A DNA stretch of 37,083 nt from Chlamydiota bacterium (lineage in GTDB: Bacteria; Chlamydiota; Chlamydiia; Chlamydiales; Rhabdochlamydiaceae): assembly GCA_026398435.1 (NCBI GenBank), contig JAPLSW010000075.1, positions 13,255 to 50,337 on the forward strand. The letters run 5' to 3'. The translations under genes and the position numbers were made by a program. Below, piece after piece: positions 1-9,439 of the stretch (the first letter of the stretch is position 1; each line of letters begins with the position of its first letter). The notes beneath the pieces are model-generated. The model did no database searches. It saw only the letters and a list, made by a program, of their open reading frames with translations, and was not told the DNA's origin.

Positions 1-2
1 TT

Positions 3-755
3 TACTTAGGAGCTCTTTGCTGCATCTTTAACTGGGTCAGCTCTGAAATGCTGCTGCCTAAGGCTCTTACCTCCCTTAATCGCTTTGATGATATCAGCCA
101 TTATAATGGAAGAGATCGAAAGGAGCCCTTCCATATTCTACACTTAAAAGACCAATCTAAGCTTATATACCAAACACATGACATGGAAAGTAACACCTTC
201 TGTGATGTCTATTGGGTAAAATCTTTTAATGAAATCTGGCGGATTAAAACACTTAAAGCCGACCCCAAAAATCCTATTGCAGAACTTGCAGATCACCTAG
301 TAAGAAGCAAAGATGGGACCCTTACCAAAGTAGAGTCCTATGAAAAGTGCATTATTAATGGTCTTACCTGGCAAAAAGACCTGAATAGAAAAGGAATAAT
401 CCCTATAGAAAGCAGGAAGGTCTCCGAGCTATATAAGGTTCTTGCCCACAAAAACGAAATCTCCAAGGAACAGGCTAGCGAAGTGCTTACCACGCTTTGT
501 TATAAACTCGTAATGCCCCTACTATCTCTGCTGGCAGTTGTTGCTATTGCTCCCTTTTGCATTCGCTACACCAGGAGTGTCCCTACCTTCTACATCTATG
601 CGTCAGGACTCTTTGGATTCATTACATTTTTCTTATTAATAGATTCGCTTGTTATACTTGGCTCACATAATACTCTTAACCCACTGGTCGCCATCCTACT
701 TCCGTTTGGGATGTGCGCAGGTGTTTTTTCTTGGAAATTTACTAAAACTATATAA
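3..755 (+). CDS. LptF/LptG family permease, 3' part
   Basis: C-terminal part of a YjgP/YjgQ (LptF/LptG) inner-membrane permease, the family that drives lipopolysaccharide export with the LptB ATPase. The frame is open to the window edge, so the first transmembrane helices are missing; the ATG at 48 is internal. What remains is a periplasmic jellyroll-like region (roughly codons 20-150, including VYWVKSFNEIWRIKTL) and three hydrophobic helices near the end (LVMPLLSLLAVVAIAPF, then two more). The layout of soluble domain followed by three helices with a Pro-rich first helix is typical of this family. I cannot separate LptF from LptG. A PAP2 phosphatase starts 7 nt after the stop, so the two are probably co-transcribed, which suits a shared envelope-lipid role (inference). 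Confidence 0.8.
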   Translation, partial: YLGALCCIFNWVSSEMLLPKALTSLNRFDDISHYNGRDRKEPFHILHLKDQSKLIYQTHDMESNTFCDVYWVKSFNEIWRIKTLKADPKNPIAELADHLVRSKDGTLTKVESYEKCIINGLTWQKDLNRKGIIPIESRKVSELYKVLAHKNEISKEQASEVLTTLCYKLVMPLLSLLAVVAIAPFCIRYTRSVPTFYIYASGLFGFITFFLLIDSLVILGSHNTLNPLVAILLPFGMCAGVFSWKFTKTI

Positions 756-762
756 GGAACTT

Positions 763-1533
763 ATGTCATCGCCCCGTACTATTTCATTTTTACCGCAATG
801 GCGTCTAAAGCCTCTAATCGTCACCCATCTTCTTATTGCAGCGGGATTTATTACTCTTTTCTCTCCCCTTACCCACGGATTTTGGCAGGCTATCGATCTT
901 TTCTTCTTTAAGATGCTCAACACCACCCTGGAGTGGGGCCGTCCCTGGCAAGTGCTTTGGGCCATTGCAAACCACAAGTATGCAGACTGGATTGAAGATC
1001 TTGTTATTATTATTTTTTCCTATATGTATATACGCAGTGGGCTAAAGGAGCAAAAACTCTATAGGATATCACAAATACTCTTTATACTCTTTTATAGCGC
1101 CTTCATCATTGCCTTTGTAAATAAAACGGTATTTCACGATTGGATCAGGATTTCAAGAGATAGTCCCACTTTGGTTGTAGACTCCTGCATAAAGCTGTCG
1201 GAGCATATCTCCTGGTTAAAGATTAAAGACGGTTCCACGAAAAGCTTTCCAGGTGATCATGCAACAACGGCTATAATTTTCGGAGCTACCTTCATTTACC
1301 TAGGAAGTAGAAAAATGAAGATTTGTGCGTCCATTTACGCAGTATTCCTATGCCTTCCTCGAATGATCCTAGGAGCTCATTGGCTCACAGATGTCATTAT
1401 AGGAAGCGGATCTATCGCACTCTTCTTCCTTATGTGGGCTGTTTGCTCCCCCCTATCTAACAGATGCATTAAAGCTATAGAGAACTTTCTCCTCTTGTTT
1501 AAGAAAAAAAACCTCTCGAGGAGATCTTCATAA
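763..1533 (+). CDS. PAP2-family membrane phosphatase
   Basis: Integral membrane phosphatase of the PAP2/type 2 phosphatidic acid phosphatase superfamily, 256 aa. The start chosen is the ATG at 763, preceded by AAGGA; an earlier in-frame TTG/ATG inside the upstream gene is unlikely. The active-site blocks are visible as SFPGDHATTA (the usual PSGH block with Asp before the His) and PRMILGAHWLTD, which keeps the Arg, His and Asp of the third motif. Five to six hydrophobic segments are present. PAP2 enzymes remove phosphate from lipid phosphates, such as undecaprenyl pyrophosphate or the lipid A phosphates. Location right behind an Lpt permease suggests lipid A or carrier-lipid dephosphorylation, but the substrate is inference. 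Confidence 0.75.
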   Translation: MSSPRTISFLPQWRLKPLIVTHLLIAAGFITLFSPLTHGFWQAIDLFFFKMLNTTLEWGRPWQVLWAIANHKYADWIEDLVIIIFSYMYIRSGLKEQKLYRISQILFILFYSAFIIAFVNKTVFHDWIRISRDSPTLVVDSCIKLSEHISWLKIKDGSTKSFPGDHATTAIIFGATFIYLGSRKMKICASIYAVFLCLPRMILGAHWLTDVIIGSGSIALFFLMWAVCSPLSNRCIKAIENFLLLFKKKNLSRRSS

Positions 1534-1844
1534 GGGGAAATATAATTAATATTTTAATAAACAATGCTTTATTAGTTATACTTAAAAACGCCTATGGTTT
1601 ATAACAGGTAAAAAAATGAGCATTTTATGGCCGGAGCGGTCTCTATTATTAAGATTTCTATTCCCTCCTTCAGACATAGAAAACTGAATATGAGATAGCT
1701 TTCCCCATAAAGGAATTAAAAAATAATGAGAGCTCTTATGCACGTAACTACGGGTTGGAGCTAAAAAGAATTATCGAATGTATTGACAAATTTTAGGAAA
1801 TTAAGCAATTTGTGACCTTTCCCAATCAATTAATAGGAGTTAGC
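1534..1844. other. AT-rich intergenic region
   Basis: No gene is supported here. A weak stem-loop (arms TAATAAA/TTTATTA, 1555-1574) follows the PAP2 stop but lacks a T tract. A perfect TTGACA box lies at 1783-1788, upstream of the next gene, but no convincing -10 box follows at 16-18 nt. A 23-codon ATG ORF at 1616 is judged chance. Confidence 0.4.
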
Positions 1845-2339
1845 ATGAAAACATCAACTATAGAAGACGTAAAATCCCTAAATGAACTTACTGCTTGCAT
1901 TGAAAATGCGATGCGCAAAGTAAATACAAAAAGAGAAACTGATCTATGTCATTATATTCCAGTAAAGGAAGGACATATACATCACTTTGCTTTTAAAAAA
2001 TTAAAGAATGCAAATCCTGCTGAATTAAAGCAGATGCTTGCAAAACATATTCTCGATGTAGAAACACCGAAAAATGTACCACCTAAACTCAGACCTAGAG
2101 TAAAAAAAGAAGCAGCTCTAACGCTAAAAAGCTCACAAATTGATCAGCTGCTCATGTTCCTTAAACAAGGCAATGAATTTGCGGGATCTAAAGAGCTTAT
2201 TGATATGCTTTCCCCCCAGCACACGATCACTCAAGTACAGAAGCTTATGATTGACATGGTTCGCACCAAAGACATCGATCAAGGTCTCTGGAATACTTTC
2301 GTGAGAATGGTCGAAGAAGAAAGATCTACTTCTAACTAG
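1845..2339 (+). CDS. hypothetical protein, 164 aa
   Basis: I do not recognise this protein. The start is set at the ATG at 1845, which has an AGGAG box six bases upstream; a GTG at 1812 in the same frame has no ribosome binding site. The product is soluble and rich in Lys, Glu and Leu, with no signal peptide or membrane helix, and looks all-helical. A Lys/Pro-rich linker (VETPKNVPPKLRPRVKKEA) near residue 80 splits an N-terminal from a C-terminal half. It stands alone between the PAP2 gene and a strong bidirectional terminator. A secreted effector or regulator are both possible, but nothing in the sequence decides. Confidence 0.6.
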   Translation: MKTSTIEDVKSLNELTACIENAMRKVNTKRETDLCHYIPVKEGHIHHFAFKKLKNANPAELKQMLAKHILDVETPKNVPPKLRPRVKKEAALTLKSSQIDQLLMFLKQGNEFAGSKELIDMLSPQHTITQVQKLMIDMVRTKDIDQGLWNTFVRMVEEERSTSN

Positions 2340-2365
2340 ATCTTTGCCTCTCGAGATCTCCTTAT

Positions 2366-2402
2366 AAAAAAGGCTAATGGGTTAACCCATTAGCCTTTTT
2401 TA
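2366..2402. terminator. bidirectional rho-independent terminator
   Basis: A perfect 36-bp palindrome with core AGGCTAATGGGTTAACCCATTAGCCT, flanked by an A tract on the left and a T tract on the right. It can stop transcription from the + strand 164-aa gene and from the - strand GH18 gene, whose stops lie on either side. Confidence 0.9.
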
Positions 2403-2428
2403 TGCCTGAATAACTATACTTAGAGACT

Positions 2429-5400
2429 TTACACCTTTTTAACGCCCTGATTACCATGATGGACTGGCTTATAGCCTAAAAGCGCTTGGATCTTGCGTTT
2501 AGCGTCCACTTTGTTAAGCTTTGAGATAATACCCTCACAATACTTTTGCCACTCAGATTTAGAAAAATGTTTCTTAGTCGGGTCTATTTCCTCCAACATT
2601 TTCCCTTTTAAAGCTTTAGCTTGATCACCCGTAGGCTGCCAAGCTACTAACCTTTGATAAGCCTCTTGAACAGCTGAAGTATTAGCATACATAAGCTCCT
2701 GAAGAAGGGCATCATCACTCTGAGTTATCTTATGAGGTCTCCAAGAGTTACCCCAATAGAGTTGCTTTATCTGATCATGAGTAAAACCAGATCCTGCATC
2801 CCCTATATTTTTTAAGATAAATGTTTTTACTGCAAGATCAGTTTCCGGCTGCGGTGTCCAAGAAGACACCTGAGCATAGGTCATATCAGCCACTGTCGGG
2901 GTTGGGATGTTAAGCCCCAAACTTTGTAGTGCAAGAAGATCTGAATTTCCAGCAAATAGCTGGTTTAATAGATTGATGACATTTCCAGCATTCGGAGCTG
3001 TCTGCCCATCTACCTCAAGTAGAGCGGGAATTTGCATATAGATGTCTTGCGCGCCGCTTGGGTTAAATGCCCCATTAAGAATTGTGGCTAAATCCTTCGG
3101 TGTAGAAGGAGGCTTAGCCGCAAGCTTAGCAAGAAGATTTCCCGCCCACTGCTTTAATTTAGGATCCTGGTTAGTATCTCGAAGAGCTGTAAGCCATGCG
3201 CTCACTTCTGTATTAGCTGCAGTAAGGTTCAAAGGTAGTGCAGTATCATTGATAAGTTCTTTCATAATAGCGCCATTCATCTCATCACTAGCTTCCCATC
3301 CAAAGAAACCTGTAACATCTGGATAGTTTCCCTTAACCATAGTCGCAAAATCCCTCACAGAGGCTGGAGGGAAGGCAGTAATTACGCTACCCTTCGCTTG
3401 ATTGTAATAGAAATAATCTGCGGGGTTAGCATTTGTTGTAATAAGCACCCAACCATTTGTAGGATTTATCCAATCACCAATATCTTGAAGAATGAGGTCA
3501 TTGGCCATCTCAGCGGAACCTGTACCAGGCTGGTTATTATTAATAGTGCCCTGTAATGTGCCTGCTTGAATCCCGGCCTGTACAGCATCTTGAGCCATTC
3601 CCGGTGTAATCGAGAATTGGATACCATACGTTGGAATCCCGAGCATTAGCATTGATTGAGTAAGACCTGGATACTTTGCTAACATGGTATCTAGGTAGGT
3701 CTTGGATTGACTGACCGAGGCATTGCCTGTTACAACAGATCCCCCTTGCGCGTAGTCATACGTCATTACTTGATAATGATCGACCGAGGTAAGGAGCTGA
3801 TTGATATCATAATAGTTTTGGTTTTCTACAGCTGGAGATGTACAAATATCTAGCTGCTTACCAAGTGCATGTAACTGAGCACCTAATTCTTGAAGGAATT
3901 TTGTATAGGTCTTAGAAACCTGAGTTGGATTTGCAGAGGAGTAAGCTTCAAAATCTAGCAGAATTTTCTTATAACCATATTGTATCGCAGCGCTAACTAG
4001 GCCATCCAATAACTTTTTTTGTACTGTAGTGAGCGAACCATCTGGATTCAAAGGAGCTGTGAGTATGGTATTTAATCCACCATCTACTTGAGAGTTATTC
4101 CATCCCCCAACAGCTAGTGCGGTATTTCCACCACCTGCTAGTGGATATCTGGAATCAAAAGTTCCATCGCCATTTACTACAGCAAAAGCCTGGGACCCAC
4201 TCACTCCTGGAGGAGGAGTTCCGGCTCCACCCCAATTGTTTACATATTCCTCATAGATGTAGTTCTTTGGAGCTGCTGGAGCTGAGGCTTTAGGAGTTTT
4301 CGGCGGTGCTGAAGCTTCCAATCTTCCTGTACCTAAGAAATTAAGGGGAGGTGGCAACCTCACAGTGATCGGCTTTGCTGAGGCTTTAGCTCGTAGATCA
4401 TCTAGCACTGGATTGCAGCTTACCTTCGGCATATAACCATTGGGCTTTCTATTCCATTCTTCTTCAGCCTTCTTTATTCCCTCTGATTTAGCTGTGAGCC
4501 TATATGCTCTGATAAAATCAAATGCTTCTGTTTGTTTATCAACACTCGGAGGGTTCAAAAGGGAAAAAATAGAATCAATAACACCCCTAAAGGCACACTT
4601 CACGACATTCCAGATTCTTCCTAAAAGAGTCTTGCCGCTGTTGTAGTTATCATACACGGCCTGGCAGAACTTGTTACTATTTACAGGATCAGCGGGATTA
4701 TAAGCCCAGTATCCTGTCGAAAAGCCTTTTTTTGCAGCATTATTAGCCATAGCCACGATATAGGACATATCCCCGATATGAGCACCATCAAATCCATCGA
4801 TCCCGGTGCCGATCTGAGAAGGTTTAAATCCATATCTTTGGCTCGCCCAATTAGCCCATCCATCAAGCCATGATATCTCATTTGCCACTGAATCATAGTA
4901 AGACATAACATTTAGACGATCGAGCCTACATTCCCCTGTAGTAGGATCACACGCGGCATCCATAATTGTTTGTACTATAGTAGGCCATGGAAATTGAGAA
5001 CCAAAACCAGCATTGGTACACAGAGTAGTTTGTAGCGTAGGATCTAAAGTCTTGAATTGACGGATCAGGTTACCCACAAGCACTTGTTGAGCTGCGGAAT
5101 CATATTTTTCATAGTCAAAATCTACACCAGCCAGGCCATTAGTGTGGCAAAAATCAACAAGCATCTGGGCAAAAGTACCAATATTACCATCATTTAATAC
5201 GTTCCAACAATTATCATAACTGCCGCCACCACCGCCGATAGAGATTTTCACTTGAACACCTTGCTCTCTACATTTGTCAGCAAAAGCCTTAATGTCCGAA
5301 GCTTTTAAATCTGCAAAACCATCAACAACGGGTACACCATTTTTCATAGCTATCTCGCCGACGAATAGGTTCACCATAGTAACCCCTGGAGGAATCGTAG

Positions 5401-6394
5401 TTCCTTGTGCCATATGAGTTGTCCAGTCAATATCCCAGCAAGAGTGCTCAGCATCTCCAGGTTTGGGAGCCGGCCTTAAATCTTGCTGCACTTTTTGGAT
5501 CGCTGCATTTAAAGCTGAGGTATCGGATGTAACAGCTGCCATTTCTGGCCCAGATTGGAAAGTCTGCACACTAGTTTGCACTGTCTGAATATCACCTAAT
5601 CTAGCATTTGCCCAACTAAGGTTATATTGACTGGGATTTTCCATAGCTGCTGCAACTTTAAGCTGATAAAGCGCTCCATTAATAGGATCTTGAATATTCG
5701 TAAGCTTTTGTTGGAGAACCTCTAAAGGAGATTGGGCTGCCGTACAATCTGCTTTTAGTTTGGAAAATACTTCTTTAGCTTGGTCTAAATCAGCTTGCGC
5801 TTTCTGTTTTTGAACTGGATCTGTCAAAGCATCGACTTTGGCTTGAAGCGCCGTAAGTGCAGCTGCAAAAAAGCTCACATCAAGTTCAGAAGTATCTAGA
5901 GTTAGGGAAGAGGCAACCTTCCCGGTGATATTTTGCGCGCTTGTATAGTCGGCCTGAATTTGTTGGTGTATTGTTCCCCCACTACCGATAGCATCATTAT
6001 AAGCCACTGCGATCTGAGCCTCACAATCAGCACAATCTTGAATAAATTGCTCTAAAGTCTTACCTGAATTGTCTTGTTGATAGATTTTCCCAAGAGCTGC
6101 CTGCTGAGCTATAATTGTTGCCCTATCATTTTGAACATTGGGCTGATTACGCTTATCTGCTGGCAATTGGTCAATTGCATATACATCATCATTACACTGC
6201 TGATAATAGGCTAAGTATTGATTATAAATGGATGTATCTTCGAGGTTGTTTCGGTTTGCTTGAACTGGATTATTATTATGTAGATTCCAATCACTTCGAG
6301 ATTCCTGAGCTTGCTCCGGTGTCATTCTTAATGGACCTGACATTAATGGAAGTGGATTCGACGAATGAAGACATGATTTAATTGGATTTGACAT
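2429..6394 (-). CDS. two-domain GH18 (chitinase-family) protein
   Basis: Very large (1321 aa) protein with two glycoside hydrolase family 18 domains. Residues 1-310 are polar, Gln/Ala-rich and mostly helical, with no Sec signal. Domain 1 (about 316-590) has SIGGGGGSYD and the catalytic block DFDYE (D425, D427, E429), the MSYYD motif (497-501) and the late Trp (GYWAYN, W563), so it should be catalytically competent. A linker rich in Pro and Ala (680-710) leads to domain 2 (about 712-1045), with VGGWNNS, LLDFE (D814, E816; the first Asp of DxDxE is Leu), MTYD (877-880) and FFGWE (W1033). Residues 1060-1321 are helical and unassigned. GH18 enzymes cleave chitin or other GlcNAc polymers with substrate assistance. 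AAGGG precedes the ATG. Lack of a signal peptide suggests type III secretion or intracellular release (inference). A target in amoeba cyst wall or arthropod chitin is speculative. Confidence 0.85.
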   Translation of the reverse strand: MSNPIKSCLHSSNPLPLMSGPLRMTPEQAQESRSDWNLHNNNPVQANRNNLEDTSIYNQYLAYYQQCNDDVYAIDQLPADKRNQPNVQNDRATIIAQQAALGKIYQQDNSGKTLEQFIQDCADCEAQIAVAYNDAIGSGGTIHQQIQADYTSAQNITGKVASSLTLDTSELDVSFFAAALTALQAKVDALTDPVQKQKAQADLDQAKEVFSKLKADCTAAQSPLEVLQQKLTNIQDPINGALYQLKVAAAMENPSQYNLSWANARLGDIQTVQTSVQTFQSGPEMAAVTSDTSALNAAIQKVQQDLRPAPKPGDAEHSCWDIDWTTHMAQGTTIPPGVTMVNLFVGEIAMKNGVPVVDGFADLKASDIKAFADKCREQGVQVKISIGGGGGSYDNCWNVLNDGNIGTFAQMLVDFCHTNGLAGVDFDYEKYDSAAQQVLVGNLIRQFKTLDPTLQTTLCTNAGFGSQFPWPTIVQTIMDAACDPTTGECRLDRLNVMSYYDSVANEISWLDGWANWASQRYGFKPSQIGTGIDGFDGAHIGDMSYIVAMANNAAKKGFSTGYWAYNPADPVNSNKFCQAVYDNYNSGKTLLGRIWNVVKCAFRGVIDSIFSLLNPPSVDKQTEAFDFIRAYRLTAKSEGIKKAEEEWNRKPNGYMPKVSCNPVLDDLRAKASAKPITVRLPPPLNFLGTGRLEASAPPKTPKASAPAAPKNYIYEEYVNNWGGAGTPPPGVSGSQAFAVVNGDGTFDSRYPLAGGGNTALAVGGWNNSQVDGGLNTILTAPLNPDGSLTTVQKKLLDGLVSAAIQYGYKKILLDFEAYSSANPTQVSKTYTKFLQELGAQLHALGKQLDICTSPAVENQNYYDINQLLTSVDHYQVMTYDYAQGGSVVTGNASVSQSKTYLDTMLAKYPGLTQSMLMLGIPTYGIQFSITPGMAQDAVQAGIQAGTLQGTINNNQPGTGSAEMANDLILQDIGDWINPTNGWVLITTNANPADYFYYNQAKGSVITAFPPASVRDFATMVKGNYPDVTGFFGWEASDEMNGAIMKELINDTALPLNLTAANTEVSAWLTALRDTNQDPKLKQWAGNLLAKLAAKPPSTPKDLATILNGAFNPSGAQDIYMQIPALLEVDGQTAPNAGNVINLLNQLFAGNSDLLALQSLGLNIPTPTVADMTYAQVSSWTPQPETDLAVKTFILKNIGDAGSGFTHDQIKQLYWGNSWRPHKITQSDDALLQELMYANTSAVQEAYQRLVAWQPTGDQAKALKGKMLEEIDPTKKHFSKSEWQKYCEGIISKLNKVDAKRKIQALLGYKPVHHGNQGVKKV

Positions 6395-6754
6395 AACTGC
6401 CCTTTAGTTAAATTATTATTAATGTTTGCTAAATTAAAAACTATTATATAACAAAAGATTTAATTTAACAACTGATAATTCATGTATTTTTTACTTTAAT
6501 TAGCTAAATTAAAGCAAAAACTTTCACTGCCTGACAGACTAAATCTCATAAACAACTGATGATTAGATATTTATAGAACTTTCATAAAATAATGAATTAC
6601 ATACCGCCAAACCCCAATTTTCAAATAATCTATTTACTTTCGACCTGTAACCCAGGACATCCCCTCCCCCTCGAGCCTCCCCACCCCAGCCAAGACCCCC
6701 TATCAAAGAATACCCCTCCTTGCTAAGATGAGCCATTAACCCTAGGAGCTCAAA
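6395..6754. other. divergent intergenic region
   Basis: Divergent promoter region for the GH18 gene (-) and the M32 peptidase (+). The half next to the GH18 gene is very AT-rich and holds a stem-loop (CTTTAATT/AATTAAAG, 6494-6514) and two copies of AACAACTGAT (about 6467 and 6551). The half next to the peptidase (6600-6740) is strikingly C-rich on the + strand. No clear -35/-10 pair and no RNA gene seen. Confidence 0.4.
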
Positions 6755-8284
6755 ATGGCAAAAAAACACCTATCCCCCTTTTCCGAGGCACACAAACTCT
6801 CCAAAACATCCACCCTACTCGAGTCGGTCTATAACCTCCTCGAATGGGACCAAGAGACCTATATGCCTAAAGACGCTATAGAATATCGCTCAGAGCAAAT
6901 AGAGCTTATGGCAAGTATCGTACATAAAAACAGGATCTCCCCTTCCTTTAAAAAGGCCCTTTCTAAGCTGATCAACCTGGAAACAGGAGACATTCTAGAT
7001 ACGAGCCTATCTCCGGAAGAAGCTGCCTGCGTACGAGAGTGGAGACGGGACTATAACCAAGCAGTGAAGCTCCCCTCATCTTTTGTAAAGCTCTTTGCTA
7101 AAACAACATCCAAATCACTGCAAGCTTGGTCCGAAGCTAAGAAAGAGAACAATTTTAAAGCCTTTGCTCCCCACCTAGAAAAAGTGGTCACTTTAAATAA
7201 GAAAAAAGCGGAGTATTTGGGATACAAAGATCACCCCTATGATGCCCTTTTAGACTTATATGAACCCGGCATGACAACGGCTTATCTAACACCCCTATTT
7301 GCAAGACTTAAAACCTCCCTCACAGAGCTTTTACGTAAGATAGAAGCAAAGCCTAAACACCCTAGAGACTTTATTGTGAATAAGCCCTACGAGAAAGAAG
7401 GACAGATCCGCTTTGGCAACCTTCTACTTCGATCTATGGGCTTTACAGAAGGGATGAGCCGCCTTGACATCTCTTCCCACCCCTTCTGCAATTCCTTAAA
7501 TCCAAAAGACGTCAGGATGACAACACGCATCATCCCAAATCTCCCTTTAAGCAACATCTTTTCCGTGGTACATGAAGGGGGTCATGGTATCTATGAAGCG
7601 CAGCTTAATGAAACCATGTATGGCAGCCCTCTTTGTAGCTCCATTTCCCTTGGAGTTCATGAGAGCCAGTCTAGATTTTGGGAAACACTTATTGGACGGA
7701 GCCTCCCCTTCTGGAACCACTTTTATCCCCTCCTCCAAAAAGAGTTTCCGGAGCAACTCGGAAATACCCCCCTTGAAGAGTTTTACCTAGCCGTAAACTA
7801 CGTAGAACCCTCTCTTATCCGAGTAGAAGCAGATGAAGTTACTTATTGCCTGCATGTAATCATCCGCTTTGAGCTCGAAAAAGCGCTTATTGAAGGCTCT
7901 TTGAAGGTAAAAGATTTACCAAAAGCTTGGAATGAAAAAATGAAAGAATCCCTAAACATCTCCCCCTCATCAGATAGTGAAGGATGCCTGCAGGATATCC
8001 ACTGGTCGATGGGATCACTTGGCTATTTTCCAACATATGCTTTGGGGAACGTCTACGCTGCCCAGTTCTTTGCTTGCTTTGAAAAAAGCCATCCAAATTG
8101 GGAAGAAAGAGTTGCTAAGGGAGATCTTCTCTTTATCAGGCAGTGGCTCAAAGAAAACCTTCACAAATATGGCAGACAATACTCTCCCCTTGAGATGATC
8201 AAAAAAATCACAGGGCAAGAAGTCGAAGAGAAATTCTATGTCCAATACCTAGAAAGCAAATACAAAAAACTCTATAACCTCTAA
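6755..8284 (+). CDS. M32 family metallocarboxypeptidase
   Basis: Carboxypeptidase Taq-type zinc enzyme (peptidase family M32), 509 aa, the usual length. The zinc-binding HEGGH motif is at residues 273-277 and the family-specific HESQSR with the third ligand Glu follows at about 302-307. The first 30 residues contain the LLEWDQETYMP motif seen in M32 enzymes. These cytoplasmic enzymes remove C-terminal residues, with broad specificity but not proline, and probably recycle peptides. The start ATG has AGGAG six bases upstream. It is a single-gene unit closed by the terminator at 8289. Confidence 0.93.
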   Translation: MAKKHLSPFSEAHKLSKTSTLLESVYNLLEWDQETYMPKDAIEYRSEQIELMASIVHKNRISPSFKKALSKLINLETGDILDTSLSPEEAACVREWRRDYNQAVKLPSSFVKLFAKTTSKSLQAWSEAKKENNFKAFAPHLEKVVTLNKKKAEYLGYKDHPYDALLDLYEPGMTTAYLTPLFARLKTSLTELLRKIEAKPKHPRDFIVNKPYEKEGQIRFGNLLLRSMGFTEGMSRLDISSHPFCNSLNPKDVRMTTRIIPNLPLSNIFSVVHEGGHGIYEAQLNETMYGSPLCSSISLGVHESQSRFWETLIGRSLPFWNHFYPLLQKEFPEQLGNTPLEEFYLAVNYVEPSLIRVEADEVTYCLHVIIRFELEKALIEGSLKVKDLPKAWNEKMKESLNISPSSDSEGCLQDIHWSMGSLGYFPTYALGNVYAAQFFACFEKSHPNWEERVAKGDLLFIRQWLKENLHKYGRQYSPLEMIKKITGQEVEEKFYVQYLESKYKKLYNL

Positions 8285-8288
8285 AAAA

Positions 8289-8320
8289 GAAAAACCCCTT
8301 GGTTTCCCAAGGGGTTTTTC
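8289..8320. terminator. bidirectional rho-independent terminator
   Basis: Stem of 14 bp (GAAAAACCCCTTGG and its complement) with loop TTTC, A-rich on the left and T-rich on the right. It lies between the convergent M32 peptidase and rpsI genes and can serve both strands. Confidence 0.9.
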
Positions 8321-8356
8321 TTTGTCCATATGCAACAAAAAAGTTGCAAGTACCGG

Positions 8357-8746
8357 TTATCGTTTAGAGAACTGGAATCTCTTTCTCGCACCAGCAAGAC
8401 CGTATTTTTTACGCTCTCTTTTACGTGAGTCACGTGTCAAGAAGCCAGGAGCACGAAGATCTTGTTTTCTTGTTTCATTTTCTTGAAGAAGAGCTCTTGC
8501 AATGCCAAGACGAGTAGCTACTGCTTGACCTTCTAGTCCACCACCTCTTACACGTATGATAATGTCATACTTATCGAAAGATGTGTTACATGTTTTAAAG
8601 GGAGCTACAATCAGATCTCTTTGGAGTTTCGCTGCAAAATACTGCTCGAAGCCTTTTCCATTGATATCAATTTTTCCAGAACCTGGGCGAAGACGCACGG
8701 ACGCCACAGCAGTTTTTCTTCTTCCTGTACCTAATTTTTCTTGCAT
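8357..8746 (-). CDS. rpsI: 30S ribosomal protein S9
   Basis: Ribosomal protein S9 (uS9), 129 aa, full length. The N-terminal [19 protein letters not shown] and the C-terminal basic tail [10 protein letters not shown]...KRFQFSKR are diagnostic; the tail reaches the decoding centre and contacts the P-site tRNA. It follows rplM by 28 nt, the arrangement found in nearly all bacteria. Confidence 0.98.
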   Translation of the reverse strand: MQEKLGTGRRKTAVASVRLRPGSGKIDINGKGFEQYFAAKLQRDLIVAPFKTCNTSFDKYDIIIRVRGGGLEGQAVATRLGIARALLQENETRKQDLRAPGFLTRDSRKRERKKYGLAGARKRFQFSKR

Positions 8747-8774
8747 AATGTGTTTCTACCGTTAATCTTTAGTG

Positions 8775-9227
8775 TTAAATGGATGCTGGCATTGGCTGCT
8801 GAGAAGCCATATCATGCTCAGGACCTGCGTATATGCGTAATTTTTTTAGTTGGGCATTGCTCAGTCTAGTCTTAGGCATCATACCTTTTACAGCATGCTC
8901 AATAATATAGCCTGGCTTTCTTCCTAGCATAATACGATAAGGAATTTCGCGCATACCACTCATTGCACCTGTGTGGTAACGATAAATTTTTTGAGCAGCT
9001 TTTGCTCCAGTAACAACAATTTTCTCTGCATTGATAATGACAACACCGTCGCCTGTATCAACGTGGGAAGTAAATGTGACTTTGTGTTTTCCGCGGAGAA
9101 TCTTAGCTACTTCAGAAGCAAAGCGTCCTAGAGTTTTACCAGAAGCGTCTAGTAAGAACCACTTCTTTGCGGCTATAGCTTCTTCTTTAGTAAGAAGAGT
9201 ACATGTGTTTTGTCTGCTTTCGGTCAT
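8775..9227 (-). CDS. rplM: 50S ribosomal protein L13
   Basis: Ribosomal protein L13 (uL13), 150 aa, an early assembly protein of the large subunit. Recognisable blocks are [34 protein letters not shown] and the MLGRKPG...AVKGMMPK region. It is the first gene of the rplM-rpsI operon. The upstream 200 bp contains a 13-bp inverted repeat at 9367-9398, but I cannot point to a clear promoter. Confidence 0.98.
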   Translation of the reverse strand: MTESRQNTCTLLTKEEAIAAKKWFLLDASGKTLGRFASEVAKILRGKHKVTFTSHVDTGDGVVIINAEKIVVTGAKAAQKIYRYHTGAMSGMREIPYRIMLGRKPGYIIEHAVKGMMPKTRLSNAQLKKLRIYAGPEHDMASQQPMPASI

Positions 9228-9366
9228 GGAAATCGGGCCTTACAGTTTAAGTTTGTAAATAGTTTTAAAATAAAGGTGCTAGGATACGGCTTCCGCCATT
9301 TTTTGTGTAGAGATTTTTCACGCCTAGAAAGAGATTCTTTCAAAAAAAACCTGACAATATGGCCTA

Positions 9367-9398
9367 AATTCACAAAAACTAGTGTGTTTTTGTGAATT
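9367..9398. repeat. 13-bp perfect inverted repeat
   Basis: Arms AATTCACAAAAAC and GTTTTTGTGAATT around the loop TAGTGT. It lies between the hipBS remnant and rplM. It lacks a T tract, so an operator, or a terminator that has lost its tail, fits better than an active terminator. Part of it (TAGTGTGTTTTT, 9380-9391) recurs at 10050-10061, inside the left end of the IS. Confidence 0.6.
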
Positions 9399-9439
9399 CA
9401 GAACCTCTTATCTATAAAATATTTTAAATCTTCATAGAT

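Noticed and set aside
1616..1687. Small ORF of 23 codons (MSILWPERSLLLRF...) with a weak AGG upstream
   Set aside because: No homology recognised and no promoter or terminator support; expected by chance in 300 bp.
2429..2560. C-terminal chitin-binding module on the GH18 protein
   Set aside because: The last 260 residues are helical, Lys-rich and lack the cysteine or aromatic patterns of known chitin-binding domains.
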